Part shown: positions 23,759 through 32,862 of the stretch, one piece after another | How the letters are laid out: each line of letters opens with the position of its first letter | Position numbering within the stretch: position 1 is the stretch's first letter | Origin: Actinomycetes bacterium | Lineage (GTDB): Bacteria; Actinomycetota; Actinomycetes; Actinomycetales; Beutenbergiaceae | Reading direction: 5' to 3' | Assembly (NCBI GenBank): GCA_021793935.1 | Contig: JAJYRV010000001.1 | Span: forward strand, 1-41,827 | DNA length: 41,827 nucleotides | Made by a program: the position numbers and the translations under genes | Notes under the pieces: model-generated | Database searches by the model: none | The model's input: the letters and a program-made list of their open reading frames with translations, nothing else | Told to the model about the DNA's origin: nothing

Positions 23759-25639
23759 GTGCCACCAATTCCGAGCCCTGAAGCTGCCGCGAAGATTCAA
23801 CCCGCGGCAACCGCACCGGAACACATCCGTAACTTCTGCATCATCGCCCACATCGACCACGGGAAATCCACGCTCGCCGACCGGATGCTGCAACTCACCG
23901 GCGCGGTCGAGGATCGCCTCATGCGTGCGCAGTACCTCGACCGGATGGAGATCGAACGCGAACGCGGCATCACGATCAAGTCCCAGGCGGTGCGGATGTC
24001 CTGGGCGCACACGGCCGGCGAGGAGGAAACTGCCTACGCGCTCAACATGATCGACACCCCCGGCCACGTCGACTTCACCTACGAGGTCTCCCGGTCGCTC
24101 GCGGCCTGCGAGGGCGCGTTGCTGCTCGTCGACGCCGCACAGGGGATCGAGGCGCAAACACTCGCCAACCTGTATCTCGCGATGGAGAACGATCTCGCGA
24201 TCATCCCCGTGCTCAACAAGATCGACCTCCCGGCCGCGCAGCCCGATAAGTATGCCGAGGAACTCGCTAACCTCATCGGAGTGGAGCCGGAGGAGTGCCT
24301 CCTCGTCTCCGGTAAGACCGGAGAAGGGGTCGAGGAACTCCTCGACCGGATCGTCACCGAGATTCCCGCGCCCTCAGGGGACGCCGAGGCGCCACCGCGG
24401 GCGATGATCTTCGACTCGGTGTATGACGCTTACCGCGGAGTCGTCACCTACGTGCGGATGATGGACGGGCGCCTCACCCCGCGGGAGCGGGTGACGATGA
24501 TGAGTACGAAGACGAACCACGAGCTCCTCGAGATCGGGGTATCCGCCCCCGAACCGCAGGTCACGAGCGGACTGTCGGTAGGCGAGGTGGGCTACCTCAT
24601 CACGGGCGTGAAGGACGTCCGCCAATCCCGCGTCGGTGATACGATCACCAACGCGGCCAAACCTGCCGACGCGCCGTTGGAAGGGTATCGAAACCCCCAA
24701 CCGATGGTGTTCTCCGGGCTGTACCCGATCGACGGCTCGGACTACCCCGTGCTGCGCGACGCGCTCGATAAGCTCCGCCTCAACGACGCCGCCCTCACCT
24801 ACGAACCGGAGACCTCCGTCGCGCTCGGGTTCGGATACCGGTGCGGGTTCCTCGGATTACTCCACCTGGAGATCGTGCGTGAGCGGCTGGAGCGGGAGTT
24901 CGATCTCGACCTGATCTCCACAGCCCCGAACGTGGTCTACGAGGTGACGATGGAAGACGGCACTGAGGTGGAGGTGACGAACCCGTCGGAGTTCCCCGAG
25001 GGGAAGATCTCCAGCGTGCTCGAACCGATGGTCAAAGCGACGATCCTCACCCCGAGTGAATTCGTCGGCCAGGTGATGGAACTGTGCCAGGGGCGGCGCG
25101 GGAACCTCGCGGGGATGGACTACCTCTCGGAAGATCGGGTGGAACTCCGCTACACCCTGCCGCTCGCGGAGATCATCTTCGACTTCTTCGATGCGTTGAA
25201 ATCGCGCACCCGCGGGTACGCTTCCCTCGATTACGAAATGACGGGCGATCAGGACGCCGACCTCGTCAAGGTCGATATCCTCCTGCAAGGCGATAAAGTC
25301 GATGCGTTCTCTGCGATCGTGCACAGGGAGCAGGCCTACGCCTACGGTGTGGAGATGACCCGCAAACTCCGTGAACTCATCCCACGGCAACAATTCGAGG
25401 TCCCCATCCAGGCGGCGATCGGTTCGCGCATCATCGCTCGCGAAACGATCCGCGCGCTGCGCAAGGACGTGCTCGCCAAATGCTACGGCGGGGATATCTC
25501 CCGGAAGCGGAAACTGCTGGAGAAACAAAAAGAAGGTAAGAAGCGGATGAAGAACATCGGCACCGTGGAAGTGCCCCAAGAGGCATTCATCGCGGCCCTC
25601 ACCTCCGACACCGGTTCCGGTAAGGACGCGAAGAAGTGA
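23759..25639 (+). CDS. lepA: Elongation factor 4 (back-translocating GTPase LepA)
   Basis: A 626-residue translational GTPase acting on ribosomes, implicated in back-translocation and in initiation. Motifs are complete: G1 AHIDHGKST, switch region [12 protein letters not shown]3 DTPGHVDF, G4 NKID, and the LepA-specific C-terminal domain with [24 protein letters not shown] (key part [13 protein letters not shown]). The N-terminus is slightly extended ([12 protein letters not shown]). The GTG start at 23759 has AAAGGGA about 4 nt upstream. It overlaps hemW by 4 nt (GTGA), the usual lepA-hemW pairing of this phylum. Confidence 0.97.
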   Translation: MPPIPSPEAAAKIQPAATAPEHIRNFCIIAHIDHGKSTLADRMLQLTGAVEDRLMRAQYLDRMEIERERGITIKSQAVRMSWAHTAGEEETAYALNMIDTPGHVDFTYEVSRSLAACEGALLLVDAAQGIEAQTLANLYLAMENDLAIIPVLNKIDLPAAQPDKYAEELANLIGVEPEECLLVSGKTGEGVEELLDRIVTEIPAPSGDAEAPPRAMIFDSVYDAYRGVVTYVRMMDGRLTPRERVTMMSTKTNHELLEIGVSAPEPQVTSGLSVGEVGYLITGVKDVRQSRVGDTITNAAKPADAPLEGYRNPQPMVFSGLYPIDGSDYPVLRDALDKLRLNDAALTYEPETSVALGFGYRCGFLGLLHLEIVRERLEREFDLDLISTAPNVVYEVTMEDGTEVEVTNPSEFPEGKISSVLEPMVKATILTPSEFVGQVMELCQGRRGNLAGMDYLSEDRVELRYTLPLAEIIFDFFDALKSRTRGYASLDYEMTGDQDADLVKVDILLQGDKVDAFSAIVHREQAYAYGVEMTRKLRELIPRQQFEVPIQAAIGSRIIARETIRALRKDVLAKCYGGDISRKRKLLEKQKEGKKRMKNIGTVEVPQEAFIAALTSDTGSGKDAKK

Positions 25640-26778
25640 CCCAGGCACCGTTCGGTGTCTACGTCCACGTCCCGTTCTGCGCGGTGCGTTGCGGGTACTG
25701 CGATTTCAACACCTACACCGCGACCGAACTCGGCCTCGGGGCCTCCCAGGCGGAGTATGCCGAAAGCGCGGTCGCGGAAATGCGGCTCGCCGGCGCGCAG
25801 TTGCGGGAGCGGGGCCCGCTGCGACCCGCGACGAGCGTGTTCTTCGGCGGTGGCACCCCCACCCTTCTTCCCACCGCCGACGTGATCGCCATGCTCGAGG
25901 GCGTGCGGGAGGTGTGGGGGCTGACCGAGGGGGCGGAGGTGAGCATCGAAGCGAATCCCGATTCCGTCGGCGCCGCCGAACTCGCCGAACTCAAAGCGGC
26001 GGGTTTCACCCGAGTCTCGTTCGGGATGCAATCGGCGGTCCCCCACGTGCTCAAGACGCTCGACCGCACCCACGATCCCGAACGGCTCCCACGGGTGACG
26101 GCGTGGGCACGCGACGCGGGGCTGGAGTTCTCCGTCGACCTTATTTACGGCACGCCGGGAGAAACCATCGCCGATTGGCGCACCTCGGTCGAGGCGGCGC
26201 TCGCCCTCGACCCCGGGCACATCTCCGCCTACGCGCTCACGATCGAACCGGGCACGAAGATGGGCGCCCAGGTCCGCCGCGGTGAGCTTCCCGCCGTCGA
26301 CCCCGACGACCAGGCAGCAAAATATGAGCTCGCCGACGACGCATTCGAAGCAGCCGGTCTGCGCTGGTACGAAATCTCCAATTGGGCGAAACACCCACGT
26401 CTGCGCTCGCGGCACAACCTCGGCTACTGGCAGAACATCGACTGGTGGGGGATCGGCCCCGGCGCCCACTCCCACATCGGCGGCAGCCGGTTCTGGAACG
26501 TCAAACACCCCCGGCCCTACGCCGCGCAAGTGGGCGCGGGCCGCCTGCCCATCGCGGAGACAGAAGAGCTCACGGCCGAACAAATCGCCGATGAACGAGT
26601 CCTGCTGGGAATCCGGATGCGCGAGGGATTGCCGCTCGCCGAAGAGGAACACCACAAGCTCCCCGGGCTCGTCCGCCGGGGCCTGGCCAGCAGCCGCGCC
26701 GCGGCAGCCGGTACTCTACAACTCACCCGGAAAGGCCGCCTGCTCGCCGATTCTGTTGCGTTGGAACTCCTCACCTGA
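25636..26778 (+). CDS. hemW: Radical SAM haem chaperone HemW
   Basis: A 380-residue radical SAM protein. The 4Fe-4S motif C-x3-C-x2-C is at Cys15, Cys19 and Cys22 ([10 protein letters not shown]), with VYVHVPFC before it as in HemW rather than HemN. Further signatures are [26 protein letters not shown] and [10 protein letters not shown], and the C-terminal HemW domain with [22 protein letters not shown]. HemW binds haem and delivers it to respiratory enzymes; it is often mis-annotated as coproporphyrinogen oxidase. GTG 25636 overlaps the lepA stop by 4 nt. A small CCACC/GGTGG stem right after the stop (about 26786-26799) may be a weak terminator. Confidence 0.93.
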   Translation: MTQAPFGVYVHVPFCAVRCGYCDFNTYTATELGLGASQAEYAESAVAEMRLAGAQLRERGPLRPATSVFFGGGTPTLLPTADVIAMLEGVREVWGLTEGAEVSIEANPDSVGAAELAELKAAGFTRVSFGMQSAVPHVLKTLDRTHDPERLPRVTAWARDAGLEFSVDLIYGTPGETIADWRTSVEAALALDPGHISAYALTIEPGTKMGAQVRRGELPAVDPDDQAAKYELADDAFEAAGLRWYEISNWAKHPRLRSRHNLGYWQNIDWWGIGPGAHSHIGGSRFWNVKHPRPYAAQVGAGRLPIAETEELTAEQIADERVLLGIRMREGLPLAEEEHHKLPGLVRRGLASSRAAAAGTLQLTRKGRLLADSVALELLT

Positions 26779-26958
26779 GCTGCGACCCACCACCGGGTGG
26801 CTACCCTTGACCACGGGTTTCCGCTAGGTTGTCAGGCACACCTGTTGGGACACGCACGCGCATAGTTGCGGTGCAATCCACATCGTTAGTAGTGTTCACT
26901 ACCGGTTTTCTTTAGAGCGGCATGAACGGAATTTGCAACGTTCTGGAGGATACCTTTT
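26779..26958. promoter_or_regulatory. Upstream region of the proline-rich membrane protein
   Basis: A 180 nt gap, AT-richer than its surroundings from about 26860 onward. It should hold the promoter for the following gene, but I cannot choose between several TA-rich hexamers. It ends with a strong Shine-Dalgarno sequence GGAGGA (26945-26950) that serves the small upstream ORF at 26959 rather than the main gene. Confidence 0.4.
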
Positions 26959-26991
26959 GTGAATCAGCAGCAACAAGGAGAAATGAAGTGA
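26959..26991 (+). CDS. Upstream mini-ORF MNQQQQGEMK, coupled to the next gene
   Basis: GTG 26959 opens a 10-codon ORF (MNQQQQGEMK, TGA 26989-26991) with an excellent Shine-Dalgarno sequence GGAGGA 8 nt upstream. Its stop overlaps the GTG start of the membrane protein gene by two bases (GTGA at 26988-26991), and the ribosome-binding site of the main gene lies inside the mini-ORF. A ribosome finishing the mini-ORF would be placed on the downstream start. Whether the peptide itself matters is unknown; it could instead be an ancestral N-terminus shifted out of frame. Confidence 0.5.
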   Translation: MNQQQQGEMK

Positions 26992-27962
26992 CCCAAGGCC
27001 CTGGTCCGCAGGATCCACAGAACCCTTACGGGCAGCCTGGGCAACCAGCGCCCGGGCAGCACCCAGGCGGCGTGCCGCCGCAGGACGTGCCTCCTCAGCC
27101 TGGTAGCCAGACCCCGCCGCCCCCGCCGCCGCCGGCGGGTGGCCAAACTCCTCCGCCGCCCCCACCGCCAGGAGGGCAGACCCCGCCCCCGCCTCCGCCA
27201 CCCGGTGGCGGCTACACCCCACCTCCGGGCGGGCAGTACGGGGGCCAGACCCCGCCGCCTCCGCCGCAGGGTGGCGGAGGGTCGGACTCACCCGGGGTTA
27301 ACGCCTTCAAACGCGGCTGGGAACTCTTCACCAAGAACGTCGGCCCGTTCCTCGTCGGGATGCTCCTGTGGGGCCTCGCCTTCGTCCTTGTTTACGCGTT
27401 GATGATCGGCGTGATTCTCCTGCCCGCACTCGGCGCAGGCGCCGGGAGCCAGGGGATGGTATTCGCGCTCGGCAGCCTCGGCTTCTTCGGGATGTTCCTC
27501 CTCGTGCTCGTCATGGTCGTGCTCGCGATGCTCGCCCAGGCCGGCTTCGTCAACGCCGCGCTCAAAGCCCATGACACGGGGTCCGTCGCGATCGGCGACT
27601 TCTTCAAGTTCGGCAACGTCGGCCAAGTGCTTCTTTATGGGCTCGTCGTCGGGGTGGCGAACGGGGTGCTCGCATTCACCGGAATCGGTTCGATCATCGT
27701 CGGCGCGCTCACGGTGTTCGGGATGTTCCTCATCGTCGACCGCAACCTGGGCTTCTGGGACGCGATCGTGGGTAGCGCGAAGCTGTTCCTGAGCAACTTC
27801 GCCCAGTCGGCGATCCTCTACGTCCTCGTCATCGTTGCCGTCGCCGTCGGCGCCGCCCTGTGCGGGCTGGGCGTGCTCGTCGCGGGGCCCGTGTCGATCC
27901 TCGCGATCGCCACCTTCTACCGCACCCTGGGGGAGATTCCCCAGGACTTCAAAATCAGCTAA
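26988..27962 (+). CDS. Proline-rich integral membrane protein
   Basis: A 324-residue protein. Residues about 1-105 are disordered and rich in Pro, Gly and Gln, with three imperfect repeats of QTPPPPPPPxGG. A membrane domain follows, starting at NAFKRGWELFTKNVGPFLVG, with about six hydrophobic segments, and the chain ends TLGEIPQDFKIS. The layout (Pro-rich cytoplasmic tail, then a domain resembling the glycerophosphoryl diester phosphodiesterase membrane region or DUF975-like proteins) is common in actinobacteria, but no function is established. The GTG start at 26988 has AAGGAG 7 nt upstream and overlaps a mini-ORF stop. A strong terminator follows. Confidence 0.82.
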   Translation: MTQGPGPQDPQNPYGQPGQPAPGQHPGGVPPQDVPPQPGSQTPPPPPPPAGGQTPPPPPPPGGQTPPPPPPPGGGYTPPPGGQYGGQTPPPPPQGGGGSDSPGVNAFKRGWELFTKNVGPFLVGMLLWGLAFVLVYALMIGVILLPALGAGAGSQGMVFALGSLGFFGMFLLVLVMVVLAMLAQAGFVNAALKAHDTGSVAIGDFFKFGNVGQVLLYGLVVGVANGVLAFTGIGSIIVGALTVFGMFLIVDRNLGFWDAIVGSAKLFLSNFAQSAILYVLVIVAVAVGAALCGLGVLVAGPVSILAIATFYRTLGEIPQDFKIS

Positions 27963-27978
27963 CTACTGATCACCGCAC

Positions 27979-28011
27979 ATGGCGGGGCAGCCGGACCGGC
28001 CGCCCCGCCAT
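27979..28011. terminator. Bidirectional terminator between convergent genes
   Basis: ATGGCGGGGC (27979-27988) pairs perfectly with GCCCCGCCAT (28002-28011), and the stem extends inward with GCC/GGC around a GGACC loop. It fills the 54 nt between the convergent membrane protein and DUF3097 genes and can serve both. Confidence 0.85.
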
Positions 28012-28016
28012 TCGCG

Positions 28017-28883
28017 TTATTCGGCCCCCGGTTCGGTGACGAAATCGACGAGTTCCTCCACCCGGCCCAGCAGGCTCGGCTCCAGATCCCGGAAATCGCG
28101 CACGCGGCCGAGGATGCGCTTCCACGCCGCCGCGATGTCCGCCTGATCCCGGTGCGGCCAGCCCAGCGCCCGCAGGGTGCCGATCTTGATGTCGATGCCC
28201 CGCGGAACGTGCGGCCACTCGGCGAGCCCGATCCGGCCCGGCTTGACCGCCTGCCAGACGTCGACATAGGGATGGCCGAGCACGAGGACGCCGGGGAAGC
28301 GGCGGTGAATATCCTCGGCGATCCGCGCCTCCTTGGAACCCGGAACGAGGTGGTCAACGAGCACCCCCACCCGGCGAGCGGGGCCAGGCTCGAACTCGCC
28401 CAGCCGCTCGGCGAGGTTATCGATTCCTTCAAGATATTCGACGACGACGCCCTCGTAGCGCAGGTCGTCTCCCCACACCTTCTCCACGAGTTCGGCGTCG
28501 TGGCGCCCTTCCACCCAGATCCGGGAGGCGCGCGCGGTACGGGCCTGATGGCTGACCGCGCGAGAGCCGCTCGCGGTGCGCCGAGGCGCGGCCCGTGACT
28601 GGCGCACCGGGGGCCGTAGGTTCACCGGTTTCCCTTCGACCCAGTATCCCGGACCGAGGGGAAACATCCGGGCCGCGCCCCACCGATCGGTGAGCTCCAT
28701 GAGGATCTGCCCGCCGGAGTTCTCCAGCCCGGTCACCTCACCGACGTAGCCGGATTCGACGTCCTCAACCACGAGCCCGCGAGCAACGGGAAGGTCGGCC
28801 GTCGTGGGTTTACCCCGCCGGTGCGGGTCGTCGGATAACACGTCGAAGCCGTAACGATCGTTCACGTACGTGAGGTTACGCAC
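28017..28883 (-). CDS. DUF3097 family protein
   Basis: A 288-residue actinobacterial protein of unknown function. The family core is clear: ARASRIWVEGRHDAELVEKV, then WGDDLRYEGVVVEYLEGID, VGVLVDHLVPGSKEARIAEDI, HPYVDVWQAVKPGRIGL, and the end DLEPSLLGRVEELVDFVTEP. The WVEGRHDAELVEKVWGDDLR and LVDHLVPGSKE segments, with conserved acidic residues, resemble a Toprim-like metal-binding fold, which is my inference. GTG 28883 (VRNLTYVNDRYG) is preferred because the open frame upstream to 28925 enters the CIRCE operator. It is divergent from hrcA, the usual position in this phylum, so heat-shock control is possible. Confidence 0.85.
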   Translation of the reverse strand: MRNLTYVNDRYGFDVLSDDPHRRGKPTTADLPVARGLVVEDVESGYVGEVTGLENSGGQILMELTDRWGAARMFPLGPGYWVEGKPVNLRPPVRQSRAAPRRTASGSRAVSHQARTARASRIWVEGRHDAELVEKVWGDDLRYEGVVVEYLEGIDNLAERLGEFEPGPARRVGVLVDHLVPGSKEARIAEDIHRRFPGVLVLGHPYVDVWQAVKPGRIGLAEWPHVPRGIDIKIGTLRALGWPHRDQADIAAAWKRILGRVRDFRDLEPSLLGRVEELVDFVTEPGAE

Positions 28884-28913
28884 AGGCGCCACCCGAAGGC
28901 CAATCGCTGCGCG

Positions 28914-28919
28914 TACAAT
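28914..28919 (+). promoter_or_regulatory. -10 element of the hrcA operon
   Basis: TACAAT at 28914-28919 abuts and overlaps by one base the left arm of the CIRCE operator, so HrcA bound to CIRCE would cover the transcription start. No good -35 is visible near 28891-28897. Confidence 0.6.
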
Positions 28920-28945
28920 TAGCACTCAGGTTGTTAGAGTGCTGA
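28919..28945. promoter_or_regulatory. CIRCE operator (HrcA binding site)
   Basis: TTAGCACTC (28919-28927), 9 nt, GAGTGCTGA (28937-28945). It matches the CIRCE consensus TTAGCACTC-N9-GAGTGCTAA in 17 of 18 arm positions with the exact spacer. HrcA, encoded 20 nt downstream, is the repressor that binds this element, so the hrcA-dnaJ operon is autoregulated and heat-inducible. The site also lies at the 5' side of the divergent DUF3097 gene. Confidence 0.95.
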
Positions 28946-28964
28946 TAGTGAGGAGGGGGTACCC

Positions 28965-29984
28965 ATGACCGGCGATCGCCAAATTGAAGTCCTCCGCGCG
29001 ATCGTGCACGACTACGTCCACACCCGCGAACCGGTGGGCTCGCAGTCCATCGCCAACCGCCACCACCTGGGGGTATCGCCCGCCACGATCCGCAATGACA
29101 TGGCCGCTTTAGAGGAGGCGGGCCTCATTGCCCAGCCCCACACCTCCGCGGGGAGGATCCCCACGGACGCCGGGTATCGGCTCTTCGTCGACCAACTCGA
29201 CGTGCTGCGCAAACCGCTGTCGGCGGCGGAGCGGAAAGCGATCGCACAGTTCGTCGGCGGGGGAATCGACCTCGATGACACCCTCGAACGGACCGTGCGC
29301 CTCCTCGCCCAGCTCACCCAGCAGGTAGCGGTGGTGAAATACCCGACCCTACGCCGATCCTCGCTGCGGCACGTGGAACTCGTGCCCGCCTCCACCACCC
29401 GGGTGCTCCTCATCATCATTTCCGACAGTGGACGGGTGGAGCAACGTAGCGTTGAGCGGAGCGAGGAACTCACCGACGAACTCATCGCGGAGCTGCGCGC
29501 GCGGATCAACGCCGCGGGCGTGGGCCGGCGGATGCCCGAACTCGCTGAGGACCTCGCCGAGATCACCGAGGCGTTCCCGCCCGCCGATCACGACATCGTG
29601 CACCGGATCGTCAGCGCGATCATCGAGGCGCTGCAGGAGGACGTGGAGGAACGGATCGTCCTGGCCGGGACCGCGAACCTCGCGCGCCTGGATATTGACT
29701 TTTCCCGTACAATCACCCCAGTGTTAGAGGCGCTCGAAGAACAGGTGGTGCTACTGCGCCTGCTGGCAGAAATGGATGCCGGGGGCTCGCTAGCGGTGCG
29801 GATCGGTTCGGAAACCCAAACAGATGAACTCATGGAGACCTCGGTGATCGCCGGCAGGTACGGCGACGATTCCACCGGCGTGCTCGGTCAACTGGGCGTG
29901 CTGGGCCCCACCCGGATGGACTACGCAACGACGATGGCGGCCGTGCACGCCGTCTCCCGATACCTTTCAAGAACCCTTGGCTAA
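28965..29984 (+). CDS. hrcA: Heat-inducible transcription repressor HrcA
   Basis: A 339-residue repressor of class I heat-shock genes. The N-terminal winged helix is typical: RQIEVLRAIVHDYVHTREPV, then GVSPATIRNDMAALEEAGLI and HTSAGRIPTDAGYRLFVD. The GAF-like central domain and C-terminal dimer region follow (VIAGRYGDDSTGVLGQLGVLGPTRMDY, key part GVLGPTRMDY). Its activity in other bacteria depends on GroE chaperones. ATG 28965 has GGAGGGGG about 5 nt upstream, and a CIRCE operator lies just before it, so it represses itself and dnaJ. dnaJ begins 14 nt after its stop. Confidence 0.97.
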   Translation: MTGDRQIEVLRAIVHDYVHTREPVGSQSIANRHHLGVSPATIRNDMAALEEAGLIAQPHTSAGRIPTDAGYRLFVDQLDVLRKPLSAAERKAIAQFVGGGIDLDDTLERTVRLLAQLTQQVAVVKYPTLRRSSLRHVELVPASTTRVLLIIISDSGRVEQRSVERSEELTDELIAELRARINAAGVGRRMPELAEDLAEITEAFPPADHDIVHRIVSAIIEALQEDVEERIVLAGTANLARLDIDFSRTITPVLEALEEQVVLLRLLAEMDAGGSLAVRIGSETQTDELMETSVIAGRYGDDSTGVLGQLGVLGPTRMDYATTMAAVHAVSRYLSRTLG

Positions 29985-29998
29985 TTCGAAGGACTAAT

Positions 29999-31105
29999 GT
30001 GAGCGACTACTACGAGATCCTGGGTGTTTCCCGCGACGCGACCACCGAGGAAATCAAACGCGCCTACCGGAAACTCGCGCGTCAGAACCACCCGGACATC
30101 GCCGGGCCGGAAGCCGAGGAGCGGTTCAAGGAGATCACCCGCGCCCACGAGGTGCTCTCCAACCCCGAGAAGCGCCAGCAGTACGACATGGGCGGCGGTG
30201 AAGGCGGCTACGGCGCCGGATTCGGCTTCTCCGACATGTTCGACTTCTTCGCCGCGGCCGCCGGCGGGGGCACCACCCGCGGGCCCGCCTCGCGTACCCG
30301 CCGGGGCCAGGACGCGCTCGTGCGCCTCACCCTCACCCTCGACGAGGTCACCTTCGGCGTCTCCAAGGACATCGAGGTCGATACCGCCGTCCTGTGCGAA
30401 GTCTGCCAGGGTAGCTGCACCCGCCCGGGCACCCACCCGACCACGTGCCCCACCTGTCAGGGCCGGGGCAGCGTGCAGCGGGTCGCCCGCTCCTTCTTCG
30501 GCAACATCATGACCTCCGCCCCCTGCTCCGACTGCGGTGGCTACGGTACGCTCCTGAGCGATCCGTGCCCCGAATGCTCCGGTGAAGGCCGGGTCCGCGC
30601 GCGCCGGACGGTGACGGTGAACGTGCCCGCGGGCGTCGACGACGGCACGCGGGTGAAACTCACCGCGCAAGGAGAGATCGGCCCCGGCGGGGGACCTGCC
30701 GGTGACCTGTACGTGGAGATCCGCGAAAAAGCCCACGAGGTGTTCGTGCGCCGCGGCGATGACCTGCACTGCACCATCGAGATCCCGATGACGGCAGCCG
30801 CCCTCGGCACCGTCGTGAGCCTGGAGACCCTCGACGGGGAACGCGACGTCGACATCGCCCCCGGCTCCCAACCGGGCCACCAGATCACCCTGCGCGACCT
30901 CGGGGTGGGCCGGCTCAACCGGTCCGGGCGCGGATCGCTGCACATCCACCTCGACGTGCAGATCCCCGACCACCTCACCGACGAACAGCAAGAACTGCTG
31001 CGCCAGCTCTCGGTGCTGCGCGGCGAGGAGCGCCCCGAGGCTCGTATCTCGTCCGCCAAGCCCGGCGTGTTCCAACGCTTGAAGGACACCTTCGCCGGCC
31101 GCTGA
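29999..31105 (+). CDS. dnaJ: Chaperone protein DnaJ
   Basis: A 368-residue type I J-protein that recruits DnaK to unfolded proteins. The J domain has the HPD motif at residues 31-33 (RQNHPDIAG), a Gly/Phe-rich stretch follows (GGGEGGYGAGFGF), then the zinc-finger region with four C-x2-C pairs, and the substrate-binding C-terminal domains. The first pair reads CEVCQGSC (Cys133, Cys136, Cys140): the usual final glycine of C-x2-C-x-G-x-G is replaced by Cys. The GTG start at 29999 has GAAGGA about 6 nt upstream. It is the hrcA-linked DnaJ of actinobacteria (the DnaJ2 type), cotranscribed behind CIRCE. Confidence 0.95.
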   Translation: MSDYYEILGVSRDATTEEIKRAYRKLARQNHPDIAGPEAEERFKEITRAHEVLSNPEKRQQYDMGGGEGGYGAGFGFSDMFDFFAAAAGGGTTRGPASRTRRGQDALVRLTLTLDEVTFGVSKDIEVDTAVLCEVCQGSCTRPGTHPTTCPTCQGRGSVQRVARSFFGNIMTSAPCSDCGGYGTLLSDPCPECSGEGRVRARRTVTVNVPAGVDDGTRVKLTAQGEIGPGGGPAGDLYVEIREKAHEVFVRRGDDLHCTIEIPMTAAALGTVVSLETLDGERDVDIAPGSQPGHQITLRDLGVGRLNRSGRGSLHIHLDVQIPDHLTDEQQELLRQLSVLRGEERPEARISSAKPGVFQRLKDTFAGR

Positions 31106-31845
31106 TGAGTTTCGCCACCTTCTACGACCCGGACCTGGGCACGCCCGCTCCCGGCGCGAGGTTCTCCCTCACGGGGGCCGAAGCGCGCCACGCGGTGAGC
31201 GTGCGCCGGATCCGGGTGGGGGAGAGCGTGGAGATCGTCGATGGCCGCGGCGGGCGGATGCGTGGGCAGGTGCGGTCGGCGGACAAGAGCGCGCTGGAGA
31301 TCCAGGTCGAGCACCTGCGCCGCGAGGAACCGCCGGCCGCGCGGATCCTCCTGGTCCAAGCGCTCGCGAAAGGCGGCCGGGACGAAGCGGCGATCGAGGC
31401 GGCCACCGAGGTGGGCGTCGACGGCGTCATCGCGTGGGAGTCCGCCCGCAGCGTCTCGCAGTGGCGCGGCGAGAAGTCCGCCAAGGGGCTCGCCCGGTGG
31501 GAGGGGATCCTCACCTCGGCGATGAAACAATCCCGGCGCGCCTACCTGCCCGAACTGCGCGGCTTCGCCCGCGGGGAACAGGTCACCGACCTGCTCCCGG
31601 CCGGCGCGGGCGTGCTCATCCTCCACGAGGCCGCTACCACCCCGCTCACGGCGGCGGAACTTCCGGAAACGGGGACGATCGCCGTCGTCGTCGGACCCGA
31701 AGGCGGGCTCACCGACGGCGAACTGGAGATGTTCGCCCGCATCCCCGGCGCCCAGCAGGTGCTGCTCGGGCGGGAGGTCGTGCGCACCTCCACCGCCGGC
31801 CCGGCGGCCCTTGCCGTGCTCAACGCCCGCTTGGGCCGCTGGTAA
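31105..31845 (+). CDS. rsmE: 16S rRNA (uracil-1498-N3)-methyltransferase
   Basis: A 246-residue SPOUT-class enzyme that methylates U1498 of 16S rRNA. The N-terminal PUA-like domain contains FSLTGAEARHAVSVRRIRVG. The C-terminal knotted domain shows LVQALAKGGRDEAAIEAATE, then SAMKQSRRAYLPEL, VVVGPEGGLTDGE and LGREVVRTSTAGPAALAVLN, which form the SAM site. ATG 31105 shares a base with the dnaJ stop (TGATG). rsmE after dnaJ is the common order in the phylum. Confidence 0.95.
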   Translation: MSFATFYDPDLGTPAPGARFSLTGAEARHAVSVRRIRVGESVEIVDGRGGRMRGQVRSADKSALEIQVEHLRREEPPAARILLVQALAKGGRDEAAIEAATEVGVDGVIAWESARSVSQWRGEKSAKGLARWEGILTSAMKQSRRAYLPELRGFARGEQVTDLLPAGAGVLILHEAATTPLTAAELPETGTIAVVVGPEGGLTDGELEMFARIPGAQQVLLGREVVRTSTAGPAALAVLNARLGRW

Positions 31846-31887
31846 CGATAGGCTTGGCCATCTACAACGAGAAAGGCTCACCTGGAT

Positions 31888-32862
31888 TTGGCCCCCACAC
31901 TGACCACCCGTAAGGTGCAACTGCCTGCCGACGTGCCCATGGTTTCCCTGCTGGGCCGCGATGACGAGGTGCTGCGGGCGATCGAGGAAGGCTTCTCCGA
32001 CGTCGATATCCACGCCCGCGGCAACATCATCACCCTCACCGGCCCGGCGGCGCGCGTGGAACTCGCCGAACAGCTCGTCGACGAGCTCGGGCACATCGCC
32101 GCCTCCGGCCAGCCGCTCGCCCCCGAAGCGGTGCAACGCGCGATCAGCATCCTCACCGCCTCCGGGGGAGAACGCCCCGCGAACGTGCTGACGATGAACG
32201 TCCTGTCCAGCCGCGGACGCACGATCCGGCCGAAGACGGTGGGGCAGAAGAAGTACGTCGAAGCGATCGACGAGAACACCATCGTGTTCGGGATCGGCCC
32301 CGCGGGAACCGGCAAGACCTACCTCGCGATGGCCAAAGCCGTCCAAGCGCTGCAGGCGAAACAGGTGAACCGGATCGTCCTCACCCGCCCCGCGGTGGAA
32401 GCGGGGGAGCGGCTGGGGTTCCTGCCCGGCTCGCTCAGCGAGAAGATCGACCCCTACCTGCGCCCGCTCTACGACGCGCTGCACGACATGGTCGACCCCG
32501 AGTCCATCCCCAGCCTCATGGCCGCGGGCACGATCGAGGTCGCCCCGCTCGCCTACATGCGCGGGCGCACCCTCAACGACGCGTTCGTTATCCTCGACGA
32601 GGCGCAGAACACCTCCGCGGAGCAGATGAAGATGTTCCTCACCCGGCTCGGCTTCGGATCCAAGATCGTCGTCACCGGGGACGTCACCCAGATCGACCTG
32701 CCCGCCGGCACCCACTCCGGGCTGAAGATCGTGCGGGATATCCTCACCGGAATCGACGATATTGCCTTCTGCGAGCTCACGAGCGCGGACGTGGTGCGCC
32801 ACAAGCTCGTCGGTGACATCATCGACGCCTACTCCGAGTACGACGAACAGGTACGCCGATGA
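31888..32862 (+). CDS. phoH: PhoH family protein
   Basis: A 324-residue P-loop ATPase of the PhoH type, coupled in most bacteria to ybeY and thought to act in RNA or ribosome metabolism. Walker A is GPAGTGKT (residues 137-144) and Walker B is VILDEAQN. Other PhoH signatures are [29 protein letters not shown] and [14 protein letters not shown]. The N-terminal 100 residues resemble a small nucleic-acid-binding domain ([19 protein letters not shown]). The start is TTG 31888, with AGAAAGG upstream at 31870-31876; there is no better in-frame ATG before the domain. It overlaps ybeY by 4 nt. Confidence 0.94.
   Translation: MAPTLTTRKVQLPADVPMVSLLGRDDEVLRAIEEGFSDVDIHARGNIITLTGPAARVELAEQLVDELGHIAASGQPLAPEAVQRAISILTASGGERPANVLTMNVLSSRGRTIRPKTVGQKKYVEAIDENTIVFGIGPAGTGKTYLAMAKAVQALQAKQVNRIVLTRPAVEAGERLGFLPGSLSEKIDPYLRPLYDALHDMVDPESIPSLMAAGTIEVAPLAYMRGRTLNDAFVILDEAQNTSAEQMKMFLTRLGFGSKIVVTGDVTQIDLPAGTHSGLKIVRDILTGIDDIAFCELTSADVVRHKLVGDIIDAYSEYDEQVRR

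Noticed and set aside
23612..24157. N-terminal extension of the PemK-like frame into lepA
   Set aside because: It would overlap lepA antisense by about 400 nt. ATG 23611 has a good ribosome-binding site and begins the plausible protein.
28884..28925. Upstream start of DUF3097 at 28925
   Set aside because: That start codon is inside the CIRCE operator, and the added residues do not look like the family N-terminus.
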